DNA from: Caprimulgus europaeus
Lineage: Eukaryota > Chordata > Aves > Caprimulgiformes > Caprimulgidae
Direction of reading: 5' to 3'
Length of the DNA stretch: 64,000 nucleotides
NCBI GenBank assembly: GCA_907165065.1
Contig: OU015528.1
Span: 70,909,474 to 70,973,473, forward strand
Within the stretch, counting starts at the first letter, position 1. Each line of letters begins with the position of its first letter. A program made the translations under genes and the position numbers. The notes under the pieces are model-generated. The model searched no databases and was not told the origin of the DNA. It worked only from the letters and a program-made list of their open reading frames with translations. Shown piece after piece: positions 51,776-64,000 of this stretch.

Positions 51776-51832
51776 CGGTTGGACTAGATGATTGTAATGG
51801 TCTTTTTCAACCAAACTATTCTATGATTCTAT
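51776..51832 (+). mobile_element. CR1 3'-terminal stub
   Basis: It reads 'ggttggactagatgattgta', 'atggtctttttcaacc' and 'aactattctatgattctatt', the last ~57 bp of a CR1 with two octamers. It is the same 3' UTR type as the copy at 22.45-23.16 kb. Confidence 0.88.
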
Positions 51833-51849
51833 TTGTGGTCTTCTTCAGA

Positions 51850-51907
51850 AAAAAACCAACCAACCAACAAACCAACCAAACAAACAAAAAAAACCACCAC
51901 ACAAACC
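51850..51907 (+). repeat. (AACC)n/(AAAC)n simple repeat
   Basis: Mixed AACC and AAAC tetramers lie 17 bp beyond the CR1 octamers. Confidence 0.88.
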
Positions 51908-53599
51908 AGCTTATATAGGATTGTATTTTACCATAAAATTAAATAACTAAAATAATTTGTGATGAAACTGAGCTTAAACAAAAGTCAGTCAAGGCAAAAT
52001 TACTATCATATATTTAAGGTGTATACAGCAGTGCTTCAATACTCACTGTCCTAATTGCAAGGCTATATATGTGAATAGTTGGAAGACAGTAAAAGTGTCC
52101 TTTTCTATTATGATGACCATTTTACATTTCTTTGAAAGATCCACAGCTTTACTCTTTTATATTTTTGACATGAACATACAGTTATTTCCAGCACTTCTAG
52201 CTAGATATTTTGGGCTTACACTTCAATGATAAATCTTTACTTATTTTTTAAAATGTTAGGTTTATTACATTTTTAAAAACACAAACATGCACTCACTGAT
52301 CCTTTTTGGATAAAATTCAACTTTTTAAGCATAATCTGCATAAAACATATGTGCTTTGGGAATTCATATGGTTCCCTGTTTTGGGATGCTTTATGCAATG
52401 CATTTGGTACAAACTATCATCTGTAAAGGTAAGGTAAGGTAGAAATATTTGTATAGCTACTACTTTCAGGGATAGGCTGAATTTCCAAAATTGTGGTTCA
52501 GTTCTTGATTAAAAATAAGGATTTTTTGATTATTCATACTAAATTAACTGCATTCTTTCTCATGATCTTGGGTATATATTTCATCAATATGGGATACCTT
52601 AAAGCTATGGGATGTCAATAGTCCCTCTACCTCTTGCTAGGTAGGTACAGAGTAATTCCTGAAGGAGATTTCACTTTAGGTAACTCATTTGATGCTATCA
52701 AACCCCATGTCATCTTGCTGGGAAACTACTAAGATTCTCACTGTTCTTTGCCATTGGATGCAATGGTGGTACCCATAATATTTTTTCGTGGATTTTTCAC
52801 TTGTGAGGATGAAAAACGAAAACATTCAAACGAGTTTGCTTTAAGCACAAGGCATAATTATAGAATTCCATCAAGCCAGAGTAGATTTAAATATACATTT
52901 TGAAATCAAGATACTAAAGTAATTAGCAATAAAAAAACCACAAATTAAGATGATACTTTATTTATTCCCATGTAGAAATCGGCTCCAAAATAAACTGTAA
53001 ATCTTGTTGAACCATGAATAGATAACATGATTACTTCACTGCCCTGAGTGACTTTCTCCTTGAACATTATCTCTCCCTGAACAAAGCATTTAAGCTGACT
53101 ACAAAACAGAAACCATATGATTTTATAGTTTTATGATCTGTGATTCTGGCCCATATGAAAAAATAGAAATTAAAACATTGCTTGTAATCTAAGGGCCATA
53201 ATGCTCCAAAAGTCTTTAAATGATATGCTGACTAAAACCTGCTGAAGACTGAACATAAACACACTTTTTCTTCCACATATTTCAGCTTCATTGCATCCCA
53301 TGATTTCCTGTATTTGCCAAATTTTACATTATGTTTGGTTTTACCTCTCATAAATATTTGGAAAATTAGTATTTCACATGAATATCATGACGTAATATTT
53401 CTCTGTTCCATGTCCCACAGACAGTAAGTCACCTGCCTCTCTTTTTTCTCTCCCATATAGTATAGCAAACTTAGCACTTCTCCTGCAAACATGTCCTCCC
53501 TCATCTTTGTTTCACAGTTTCTATCTTTTATCCCCAAAGATATATTGATTGCGTGTTTAGTAAACCTTGGAGACATCTCTTTCTGGCTTTTAGGATTGC
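51908..53599. other. Unique AT-rich noncoding DNA
   Basis: No gene or recognisable element. A small GGTAA triplication occurs at about 52427-52440. Confidence 0.55.
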
Positions 53600-53690
53600 A
53601 CCATTTCAGACCTGAAGAAAGGCTTCTGTGCTGGAAACGGTATTTATTCGAACTATATCATCTGCTCTAATAAAGGTGTTCCCTTACAGG
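53600..53690 (+). repeat. Tail of a suspected ancient amniote repeat
   Basis: The order 'cagacctgaagaaaggcttc', 'tgtgctggaaa', 'aactatatcatctgctctaa' and 'taaaggtgtt' resembles the 3' part of a dispersed repeat known from turtles, crocodiles and birds, recalled as 'cctgaagaagagctctgtg', then 'gttggtccaataaaag'. The T/C-rich sequence upstream (53400-53600) may belong to it. The family name is not certain. Confidence 0.4.
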
Positions 53691-56600
53691 AATCTGTCCA
53701 TCTCAGTGAGGACAGCAATTTACTAGTAAAAAAATCTGGGTTTTGTCTATCTTTTAGTTTTAGCCCAATAGTAGAAACGCGATTAAATGTGAGTAGCAAC
53801 AAATATAGTGCTAATATAATGTGGTTAGCACAGTATAACTGGCAACTAATCACATACCATTGAGAATAAATAATTCTTGACTTTATGAATAACCACTGAA
53901 ATTTAATGTGTTCTAAAATATAATTATCACTGATAATTACAAGTAAAACCAGAAGTATACAAAAGTTAGCATCAATGATTTAGAAAATAAAAGACTAACT
54001 TTTCAATGAGCAATGCAGGTGAGTTTAGGATATATCAAAAACTTGGAGGCATCATCATTACAATTATAGATGGAGATGTATGATTTCACCTTTTTTGGTA
54101 TTATGTTTCAAAAGTTCTTTGTTGAAAGAAATGGCGTGATGGAGACAGAAGTGATGAATGCACTGAAAAATTGCTTCCTGTCATAAATGACTTTATAAAC
54201 CTACTGGGAAATTTTTCATGTCTACATCTGGTAGATGGTGACTAATGCACGATAATCAAATTAGAAATCATTCAGCCAGTAGGGACTAGTGACCACACGA
54301 AGGTCCAGTGACTAAAGCAAGATTAGAAGTTGATATGTGTAAATCACAACTGATTCTAATCAGAAGCAGATGCCTGATTTCAGACAGGTCTTCATGGACA
54401 AGATGTCAAAAAATATTAGAAATAATTGAGTAGATGGAGACAATGAAATGCAGACTACATTATAGTACAAACAATTGACAGAATTCTGTGCAAGTAAGTA
54501 TGCATAGTTTAAATACACAGCGTCCACAGAGACTATATATATAACAAAAAATAAAAAAGGTTCTACCTGATGACTGTGTAATTTAAATGAATAATACTTA
54601 GTATGTATATCATGTGTAAACATACTGTGAAAATGTGGAATAGTTTATTAAATTGGACATATGAGAAAATATTCCCATTTTCTGATTTTCTGTGGGCTAG
54701 CACCATTACAACCAAGCATTTGTTGTTAATCTGTAGACTAAAAATATGCTTTTTAAGATTGTATGTTTATGTTTATCCTAAAACAATTCTAAAATTTTAC
54801 ATTTTAATTTAAATTTACATTTTTAAATGTTCTTACTAGTGAATATCAGTTTTAAAAATCACAGGATAACTGAAAAATAAATTTTCTGTGTTATTTTTTA
54901 TCTCAATTTCTTTGTTTTCTTCTGGAAATTTTACTGCAACTCCATGAAAACTTTTTATAATTAATGATATATGCTTTTATTTTTATTTTACAGGTCCTAT
55001 GCAGAATGTGTATCAGTGCCTAATAAAGAATATAAGAGCTAAATAAAGGGACAATGATTTTTTTTCCTTTTCTAATCATTTACACAATCCATTGTCATAG
55101 TTTAGGGGTACTGCATGTAGATATGGGTCTCCATCAGTGCTTTGAAGAATACATAGTAAACATATAACACCTTGTCCTACTACTATTCTGTTCACATAGG
55201 CACAGAGTACTGAGTATCATTAAATATCATTAATTGTATGTTGTATTACACAGGTTTGAATTTATGCAGTACTTCTTGCATAGAGAATGTTCTAAACTGT
55301 ATTGGAAGGGTATGCTTTGCCATAGAAGGCTTTCTAGCGCTAGTTAAAACAGCTATACACTCTCCATAAAGCCAAGAGAATATTTTACCTGTGATAAGCA
55401 CAACAGTGAGCATTGAGAAAAGAAGTTTCATATTCAGTAAGATTTTAGCAAAATGCTTGTGAAAACCCAGAGCACAGGTTAATTTTTATAAATGAGATAT
55501 TTTCTGATTCTTCAAATTTTATTTTTGAATCATAAAATATCTCATTTTTATTAGGTTGTTTTTCAGATTTTGTTTGCCCACTTCTCAGTCTGAATATTAA
55601 CATGACTCATTACACATTACTCACACATTTTGATTGGCCAGCTGAGTCTCACGTGTCTCCATCTCCTGTCTGGATTACTATTTTTAAAAATATATTTGCT
55701 GATATTTAATTATAATTCTGTATATAAATACTCCTGGGAGTTGAAATTTAGAGAAACATATGCATAATAATATTTTTTTTTTCTAAGTCAAAGGACAATT
55801 TGGATAAAATTAGAGTTGGAGAATATGAGTAAAAATGTGATTCAGAGGCTTTTCTGTAAACTGGGTGGGTGGGTAAGGTTAATGGAAAGGGCTGAGCTTA
55901 CATTAAAGTTATACCTTTACTTTTGCTGACCAGAAAGGGTTACCAAAAAAAAAAAAAAAAAATCAAATTGATTTTTTCACCTTTTTTTTAGGTAAATATT
56001 CTTTATTGATTTTAATGGTAGTATCTTAAATATAAGTTTGGGAACAACACAAAAGTTTGTTTCCACTATCACATTTACAATATGCCTGGAATCCAATGAC
56101 ATTTGAGTAACAACTCTGCACCACTAAAACCAATGTCAGTAAAAGCAGGCTCAAGCTGCTGGCTGCTATTAGAGCACATTTAAGTCATGTATACTAAACA
56201 CAGTGTCACTAATCCAGGGATGAAATCATTCTCCAGTGTTTAAAACAGGAACTTCAACTTACCCAGCCATATACAACAGTTTCCTAAAAAATCAAGACAA
56301 ATGTTTGTACTTGTGCTGTTTGTACAATGACTGATAGATTAAGGAAAAAAAGGAATTTGTTTGAGAGTATATAAGATATATTTAGAAGGATAAATTAATG
56401 ACTCAGAGCACATGTGTAATTAACGTTTAAGCCCTTTTCAGCTTCTGAATGCAAACACTTAGAAGCGGGAGAAATTAGCAAAAGCAGAAATATATTACAC
56501 ACACTCAAGAGATAGGATTTTTGAGCATGAAAAACCCGCTCTTTTGTTAATTCTTCGAATCAACAACATATGTTGTTTACTTATTGTTGCATCTTGCAGA

Positions 56601-59600
56601 AAAAATAAAGTTGGCTTCAGCAAATAATGAGCAGATGAATTTTGAAGAAAGAGGGCTGTGAGGCTAGAATTACGAATACCAGACAGTAATGCCATTATAC
56701 TGTGGGTTTAAGGTTTTTCCACAGCAAAATAATAGCCTGCCAGGCAGACAAACAAATTAGCTGATGATGGACCTCCCTTCCACAACTAACCTTTAATCCA
56801 AGACAGCCCATTTAACTAATGAGGAATCTTCCTCTTGTACTACTATGATAATATGGAAGTGGCGTGGAACTGATAAGCTGAAAAGAATTAGTCAAGTTTT
56901 TGACCTTTCTCAGAAGTGCCTTTGACATCAGCTAGACGAGAATGTGAGGATTCAGCCATTTGAGTAACTCTCCAGTGATCTAGCCCCTAGAAAGTCTCAA
57001 ATAACTTCCTTAGTCATAACAGGCACTTTGACCTGACTCACAAGAGTAGCATATAAATTCAACTCCCACTTAAAACTGCTAGTGGTTTGAGTTCATCTCA
57101 CTTAGTTTTAACCAGATTATGTACAGAGGTCTAGTATAGGCAAGTTGTTTTCCAAGATCCCCACATAAGCTCCTAAAAATCTTTCAGTTTCTGAATTCTC
57201 CTTGTGAAGTTCCCTAGAATTCTGCTCCAGGGCATGTGCTCAGTTTGAGTAGAATACTGTAAATTAGCTTAGTGCCTATCTCATACTTGACCCCTTTTTG
57301 ACTCACAAAGCAGGAGATTTCCAATCTCTGACATCTCTTGACCAGTAAATTAAGAGTACATGCAAATCCTCACAGAGGTAATGTTGAATTAGGTGCTGCC
57401 TTTCTTCTACACAATTTTTTTTTTTCTATTTGATGACTCAGATGATGGAGGATTCAGCCTTTTATTCCACTGCCACATGATCCAGCTTGAACTCACTTCC
57501 TTCACATTACTAGGACTAAGAAGTAGCAAATGTGCTAAGTAGTAAGCTGTTTGGAGAGAGGGCAAAAAGGAGAGAGAGAACACATAATTCTTCTTTTCTT
57601 CACATTTTTATTCAAGTTAGTCTAATTTCCATAAAATGAGAGTAAGCCAAAAATAGATGAGGGTATTTTACCCTGAAGGCTGTGGAAACAAGTGTGAAAA
57701 TATGTCTAAAATGTAATGTAAGTCTAATCAGAATTTGCATGACAAAAACAAGCTACTGTAATGGAATTGACAATGTTACTTTAGTACCATTTGAAAAAAA
57801 AAAAAAGGACAGATTTGTATACAGAAAGCACGTGGTTTGGGGCAGAAGTTCTCTTATCTCAACTGCTCTCAGTTGCCATTGAGAGCAGTGCTATCTCACT
57901 TTGTAACAGCTCTATGAGAAGACTTACAGTGGCAAAAAAGGAGGAGAAAATAAAATATACAAAGGTTTCTTTGTCATTATTTTTTTAAGTCTATATTATG
58001 TGACATTCCATAAAAATCATGGATTTAAAATAAAGACCATGGAATCAGGATTTTTCTTCCAAATCAGCCCTTGCATGCAGAGTTAATGACAAATGACTCA
58101 GCAGGTCATTAATTTTTCTCATGATGTCACTGTGAATCTTTACTGAATAAGGTTCACATCATGCTCTGATACTCAGGGAGGGACACTGGGACAAAACAGT
58201 AAGAATTTGATTATACAAGATATAAACTGCTGCAATAACTTTATCAGTCCAGGTTTGCATAACTTTGTTTCTAATTTCTGAAGATGCATTTAGCCATCCA
58301 ACTGAGTACAGCTGTCTTTCTTACTATACAATCTCATTTGAAGTGATGCATTCTCCCTTGAAGGTAGAACCTCCATGATTCCTCTTAGTCTGCTACTCCA
58401 CAGTTCTGAACATCTCATGCTTATTAAATTGTGATTAATTGTGCCCTACTTTTTAATTTTATTATATGTTACTCAAAATTATTGTTTCTGCCTCATGCTT
58501 TCTTTGATAAGGTGTTGCTTGAGTGTCATAAGTGGAGGTGGAGGCTGTGAGACATATTGGCAATAGAGTTTCTATGAGCAAGAGGTGATCAGAAGGCAGG
58601 TTATACCTCATTAGCAAACTGCAAGAAGTGAAAGTTAAGACAATGGCAGGACCCAGATACAAGACAGGAATGAGTTTTTTCTTTATTGTGTTGGTGGACC
58701 AGAGTGAGTACAACAGGGGAAACAATATTCCAGAGAGCACATGTCTATCAGTACATCAACAAGTGTCCTACTTTACTGGTAAGAGAGAATGCACTAGCTG
58801 ATCAGTAAAGTTTGTACCACTACCCAAAATCTGTGTAACACTAGATGATATGTGAATTCCTCTTTCCACTTTTGATCTACTTTTACACATTTTTCTATGA
58901 CAATACCAAACATGAAGCAATGTTTAGCTGCAATTGCATCCACTCTTCCGTGCTAGACAACCTTTCCCTGAACCACTGATGTTAGTTCATGACATCTAAA
59001 TTTCAGTGGATCTGTGTTCTCAGAATTAAAGCAGTTCAGAAATAGCATTGGGATCTCACCTTCTGCCCCTTCAGTAGAGACGCATGAACAGCAAATGCAA
59101 GAATTTGCAGTACAAAGCAGCACAAATGAAAAAAAAATTACTTATCCTTTCCCAACATATATGCCCTCCCTCAGCTTATCTGATTTTATTAGGAAAACAA
59201 TATTTTTATTACTCTTTTTGATCCACTAACCTCAGACTTCTGATGCTGTCTGTAGATGTTGTACCCTGCTGTGTACAACTGAATTAAATGCCCAAACCAA
59301 ATCAACTCAAACTTATCAAAAATCCTTCTAGAAATCAGGCTATGTATGCTAGGATGCCAGATAGAAAAAGCTTTCAATTTAATGAAAAAATTTACACTGA
59401 AATAATTCAATCCAGTCAGTCAGTTCTGTGGAATAAAATTTCATAAGGACATATCTGAAAGACACTTCAAGATGGACTCAGTTGACAAACTAGTTTAGAA
59501 ATGAATTATTTTTGTTTTAAATGACCTTTTAAAAAACGCAGTTTCTTCCTTGCTCATGTACTGATGTCATGCACAAGCATTTTATGTTCTGCTGAAATCC

Positions 59601-60444
59601 TGTCATCCTTTGAGGCATCCAGAGTTGGCTGTTATTGGAAGACAGATACAAATTTTGATTGTCCTCTAGATAGATATGACATGAGAAATTTTGTTTGACC
59701 TGCCTTGAGGCATAGGAGATTTCAGTTCTTGTCCTAAAAGGATGCAATGTGAAAGCCTTGTTGTGAAATAAATTAGAATAATTACAATAACTGTCTAACT
59801 ATGCATGGCATGAAATAAAACTCGATTTCATTACAGTTCAGGAAAATCTAACGAGTTCTGATACCTATGCACCTATTTCCTGGCTTCAAGACAAGTTAAA
59901 ATTCTCATCATATCTGATTGGCTCTGGCAGAATCAGAATATCTGGCATTATAGTAATACAAACATTGAAAAGAAAGTTTTATAACACAGTATTTCAATCT
60001 ATATTTATGTTAGAAGTAACACGTTTTTCTTACTTTTCTCTCATTTTCTACCACTTACACCTTTTACTCATATTTTAAAAATTGTGTTTCATTCTCTAGG
60101 CAATTTTGATATATAAGGAGGTCTTACTTCATTGGCAGATGGAGAACTGTGGCACAAGTTGGAATAAATAATTTGGTTGAGTTATGGAAAGTATAAACTC
60201 CAGAAAGCTCTATTTTGCTCAATAGTGTGATTTGATGCACCTGCACTCATCACTCACACCTAGCTAACAAGAGTTGCTGTACCAACCAGCAGCAAGTTAC
60301 TGATGAGGAAGGATAGAAGAAGCAGTTTTGTTCCCCCTCTCACATAAACACCATAATGCTATCTAGTGCTGGAAATATATGACAAACAAAAGCAGCTGAA
60401 ACCCTGAAAATTTTATGTTGCATTAACTGAAGAGAACGTCGATA
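53691..60444. other. Unique AT-rich noncoding DNA (6.7 kb)
   Basis: No gene, RNA gene or recognisable transposon. It contains A18 at 55945-55962, A13 near 57794 and a T-rich run at 57415-57426. None of these A or T runs has a visible flanking duplication. Confidence 0.5.
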
Positions 60445-60466
60445 GTGGATCAAAGTATCTACCTGG
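60445..60466 (+). repeat. Direct repeat, left copy (possible target duplication)
   Basis: It begins GTGGATCAAAG and ends ATCTACCTGG. It matches 60830-60852 except for one T missing from a TT pair. Confidence 0.9.
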
Positions 60467-60829
60467 ATACCAGTGGATATCAGGTTGGATGCAGCTTTGA
60501 GCAGCCTGGTCCAGTGGAAGGTGTCCCTGTTCATGGCAGGGGGGATGGAACTAAATGATCTTTAAGGTCGCTTCCAACCCAAACCATTCTAGGATTCTAT
60601 GATTCCATGCACACACACATTTCAATGCTTGACATTCACATACGCATACCTACATACGGATACGCACAAAAAAAAATCAGGAAATTATTATCAGGCACAG
60701 TAGAAATAGCTGGTTGAACACAGGATAGCAACCATGCATAATGTCACCATGCTGACCTCAAACCAAGGCACAGGGTCAGTCTCAGATTGCAAAGTTACCT
60801 GTGTTATCTACCAAAAAAAAAAAAAAAAA
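60467..60829 (+). mobile_element. Possible poly(A) retrocopy carrying a CR1 tail
   Basis: The 363-bp segment lies between two copies of a 22/23-bp direct repeat and ends in A17 (60813-60829) directly before the right copy. That arrangement is the signature of target-primed insertion of a polyadenylated RNA. Inside are, in order, 12 unplaced bases, a CR1 3' tail (60479-60609), a CA-rich stretch and ~140 bp of unknown sequence. No AATAAA lies near the A-run. A complication is that GTTATCTACC occurs both just before the A-run and inside the right repeat, so a local duplication plus A-run expansion is a competing explanation. Confidence 0.5.
60479..60609 (+). mobile_element. CR1 3'-terminal fragment
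   Basis: It contains 'caggttggatgcagctttga', 'gtggaaggtgtccctgttca' and 'ttccaacccaaaccattcta', and ends 'ggattctatgattccatg'. It is the same subfamily as the copies at 16.86-17.77 and 33.38-34.68 kb. Confidence 0.92.
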
Positions 60830-60852
60830 GTGGATCAAAGTTATCTACCTGG
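60830..60852 (+). repeat. Direct repeat, right copy (possible target duplication)
   Basis: Immediately follows A17 and matches 60445-60466 apart from one extra T. Confidence 0.9.
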
Positions 60853-63403
60853 GTGTAGATTAGGTAACTTTCATATGCTCATTGACTTGTCTGGGTCAGT
60901 GTCTGCATATGGATTCAGGTCAGCAGACCATGGCCTCAGGGAGAGAAACACAGTGTCGGGCTATTGGATTATACCCTGAGCAGAGCCTAGGGTCCTGCAG
61001 ATACGAAGTCTTCTGCATTTTGCAGATTTGGAAATCTCCACTTCTGCACAGAGACAATTAGTAGGGTGCATCCCAAGTGAATGGAGGAGATGAACATTTC
61101 CTGTTATTTCACTGTATACTCAATGGAAAAATATACATATGTAACTTAGACTGGATTATTCTCTGTTGGTACCTAAATTGCCTATACAGGCCACAGTGCA
61201 GTAGCCTGAAACTCCATCTGCAGATCTCAGAAGTGCTTATTTCTTTTCAAAACTGTTCAAGGAATGCAGGAAGTTGCATTAGAGAAGCTCAAATATTCTT
61301 TCTTTCTCTTTGTGGGACCAGGCACTTCAAACTGGACACGAACCAGTGCCTAAACTAAATAGACTAGACACCATCATATTATAGCATGAAATAGGAAATT
61401 CTGAAACAAGGAACTCAGATCTTTGGTACACATGAGAGGTTCAAGGCCAGGCCTTTTCTGGAAGGGAAGTTCACAACTGTAGATTAACCTGCCAAGTCCC
61501 AGCATAAGCCATGGCAAGAATAAGAATATGCATATGAAAATCTCTCTGGAAACTAACTAGGCAAGTCTGATTTTATGCCAAAATATGAGGAAAAGGGTAA
61601 GGCTAAGCCTCAGCTTTCCATGGGCTACAAATTCCTCTCTTTCTGTTAGAAGGAATTATTTATTTAAGGTTCAGTTTCAACATTTAATACAGAGATTCAA
61701 ATTTCATCTGGGAACTGATGCCTTCACAGACATGAATCAGAAGGAAAACTGTGCTTCTTCACTATTGCGTTGTTATGGTGACCCTTTGGCAGATGTGTGT
61801 GGATAAATTGCAGGGAGATTACTTTACAATAACCCAAACCTTCCTGAAGATCTCCTTTGTCAGCCTAACCTTTCTCACTAGATCCCCACTCCTGTTTTGC
61901 AGCTAATAATGAACTAATACAGAAATCTCAGAAAAGAGTACTGACATTACTTGGTCATTGCAAAGTCAAGTATCAAGGTTGGCTGTAGGAAGTACAGCCT
62001 GAACAGGTGCGGAGTTTCATGAGTGTCCAAACTGATTTTCAAGGGAATATGTGCTGTAAGCCAAGCAAAGTTGGCTGACATTTGAATACTGAACTTGTTT
62101 ATGCACAGAAAACACAGGAAAATCAAGAAGAACTGAAACTCTTGTAGTCAGAAGGGAAGATTTTAACCGGTGTAATTTTTTACACCTTGGAAATCAGGTG
62201 GACTGTTGCCACTTTTGTGTTTATCAGCTAAAGCTTTGGTATTGTAGATTTAGTTATTCATGTTTCCAGAAGACTATTTTGGGAAACTAGATAAAAAAAG
62301 TTCATAATATAGGCATTTTCAGATATCTGGGGGAAATACTTTATAAATACAGGAGGCTTCTTTCTTGTCCAAACAGGTCCACACAGAATTTTAAAATTGC
62401 TGAAGAGTGTTTTACAGAAAAAAAGTGAGCACATTGAAGATATACTACAAATTGAATTCGTAACTTTTCCTGTTTACTATGTTAACTAAAACATAGACTT
62501 AAATTTACACTAGAAAACTTCATAGAAACTTAGTGGAAACATAATACAAAACTCAGAGGGAGTAAGGATCATTGTCTTATGTAATACAATGGAATACACT
62601 GGTAATGATTCAGAAGACATGATAGAAGTCGGCAATGTCCACATAATTTTGATATATTTAAGAATAAAAAAAAAGAAGCTGATAAAATAGTACTTCTCAG
62701 TAAGGATAATTTTACTGTTCCAGACATCCATGGGAATCATAGATCTGTAGAGACAATGATAACATTTTAATTAAAATGAGTGTAATCTCACTCCTATATT
62801 GTTGGAACTAAATTATATTTTTCTGAACACAGTGATCTTCATGGATCATTTCTTCTAAACGACTACTGTGTGTTAGCCAAACAAGATTTCTTCAAATGCT
62901 ACATGTTTTATGTCACTGTGTGAGCATATTTCTGCATGTGAGCATCTGTGTGTGTAAATTAGATTTTTTACAATAGTCTCATCTGAAGAAAAGGCTCATT
63001 AAATAGTATCCCAGACACTACAGAACATCTTACAAATGAATGAGTATTGTTCTTTTTTGACTAACAGCTGCTTTTAGTTTAAGTAGTTTACTGCAGCTAA
63101 AAGCTCTGACAATCCAGATACTTTTTGCTATCAAAGTTTATCGCAACCTGCTAAAGTCTAGATAAGGTGTTGCCAGCTTTCCTGCTTCAAAGGAGACAAG
63201 AGTAATTGGGACTATAAACTCTCCCATTCACCATTAAAATGCACATTTTTATAGGACCACAGAAAGCATCTGTATCTTTACTAAGACAAGGCATGCATTA
63301 GACAGCTTTAAACTGAGACTGCTCAATACAGCAGATCACTTGTCTGACATTTACAGATGTTAATGTGCACACACTCATTTCAGAAGAGAAGAAAATAGCA
63401 CAT
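60853..63403. other. Unique AT-rich noncoding DNA
   Basis: No gene or element recognised. Open frames at 61077-61358 and 61585-61806 have no known motif. Confidence 0.5.
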
Positions 63404-63535
63404 GCTTAATCAGAAGATTATTTTACAGAGTGAGGACCTCATCCTGCACAGTTCTTTGCTTTAGCTGAAGCCAAGGGCCCTCAGTCCTTCACCAGAGGCA
63501 TTCAGCACCTTACATGATCAGGCCCTGTAACCTCT
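63404..63535 (+). repeat. Possible ancient amniote interspersed repeat
   Basis: The pieces 'gaggacctcatcctgcacag', 'ggcattcagcaccttacatg' and 'atcaggccctg' resemble an old reptile/bird repeat with 'gatcctgca' and 'cagcacct...gatcaggccc'. The match is eroded and based on recall. Confidence 0.33.
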
Positions 63536-64000
63536 TTCAGTGCAGTCTCTCTCACTTGTGCCTTGGCATAAAGACAGTTTTGTACAGCTAGATCCAAGAT
63601 CTATGCAATCCTGAAGCTGATTACAAACACTATGCCTTGGCCAAGTCTGACAACTACTCATTTCTACAGTCTCTTACCAAAAAGTGGAATCTACCTAGCA
63701 ACTAAGTAGCTCTGGTTTGTATAAGATGTACATATTTCCTTATGGTCAATTTGATGGAATCTTCATTTCCTTTTTAATAGCTTGCAAATTCATCAAAGAT
63801 AGAAACAGTTTCAAAGTGAGTTAAGATTACTCCTAAAGGCTGCCATTATAATGAGAATATATAAATTCCACAGACTAAAGTAAAGTTTTGCCAGAGAACA
63901 AGTAAAAAAAAAGTTTATTTCCTTTCTCTGGTGTTCAATAATTCTAAAAATAAGTCCCTGCTTGTTTCCACTGGAACACTGTAAAGAAGGTTGCCTGATA
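63536..64000. other. Unique noncoding DNA to window end
   Basis: Nothing recognised. Confidence 0.55.

Noticed and set aside
55945-55962. A18 run as a retrocopy tail
   Set aside because: No matching direct repeat on either side was found.
57862-57889. Hairpin with a perfect 10-bp stem (ACTGCTCTCA/TGAGAGCAGT) and 8-base loop
   Set aside because: About one such hairpin is expected by chance in 64 kb, and there is no extended precursor-like fold around it that I can see.
1-64000. An undescribed defence, biosynthetic or CRISPR-like system
   Set aside because: The window is vertebrate noncoding DNA with retrotransposon remnants; no direct-repeat/spacer arrays, operons or intact genes occur.

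Overview
The window reads as gene-poor, AT-rich nuclear DNA from a bird, most likely a neoavian species. The strongest evidence is a dense set of 5'-truncated CR1 LINEs. Several end in the avian CR1 3' octamer (ATTCTATG-type repeats, or its complement CATAGAAT). A second clue is a solo LTR of a family typical of avian ERVL-type elements. I found no host protein-coding exon, tRNA, rRNA, CRISPR array or bacterial-style operon. Every open frame longer than about 100 codons is a CR1 ORF2 remnant, part of the LTR, a microsatellite artefact or an unsupported chance frame. The stretch is best read as an intergenic desert or the inside of a very large intron.

Layout: 1-1.9 kb unique DNA; 1.90-2.35 kb CR1 (+); 6.05-6.24 kb a 194-base pure purine tract with 30 perfect GAGAA units; 7.5-9.1 kb an old CR1 (-); 9.1-14 kb mostly unique, with a homeodomain-site-rich block at 12.9-13.57 kb; 14.07-15.2 kb CR1 (-); 16.86-17.77 kb CR1 (+) with an internal deletion; 21.8-22.37 kb a decayed LINE fragment with an L1/Tx1-type C-terminal cysteine-histidine motif; 22.45-23.16 kb and 24.29-25.3 kb two CR1s (+); 25.3-33.1 kb unique; 33.11-34.68 kb two CR1s tail to tail (+ then -); 34.7-42.7 kb unique with simple repeats; 42.71-43.86 kb a complete solo LTR (-) with a 5-bp target duplication; 45.94-46.0 kb CR1 stub; 46.29-48.01 kb a very old CR1/L3-like LINE (+); 48.09-48.5 kb CR1 endonuclease-region fragment (-); 51.78 kb CR1 stub; 53.6 kb the tail of a suspected ancient amniote repeat; 60.45-60.85 kb a 363-bp segment ending in A17 and flanked by a 22/23-bp direct repeat; 63.4 kb another possible ancient repeat.

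Nothing here works as a gene system. What the window records is a layered history of retrotransposition: an ancient CR1/L3-like and an L1/Tx1-like layer, then at least four CR1 3'-end subfamilies, and an ERVL-type LTR. The items most worth following up are the L1/Tx1-like remnant (such elements are scarce in birds), the poly(A)-plus-direct-repeat structure at 60.45-60.85 kb, and the block at 12.9-13.57 kb as a possible conserved noncoding element. All identifications were made by eye from sequence and recalled family features; no database search was run.
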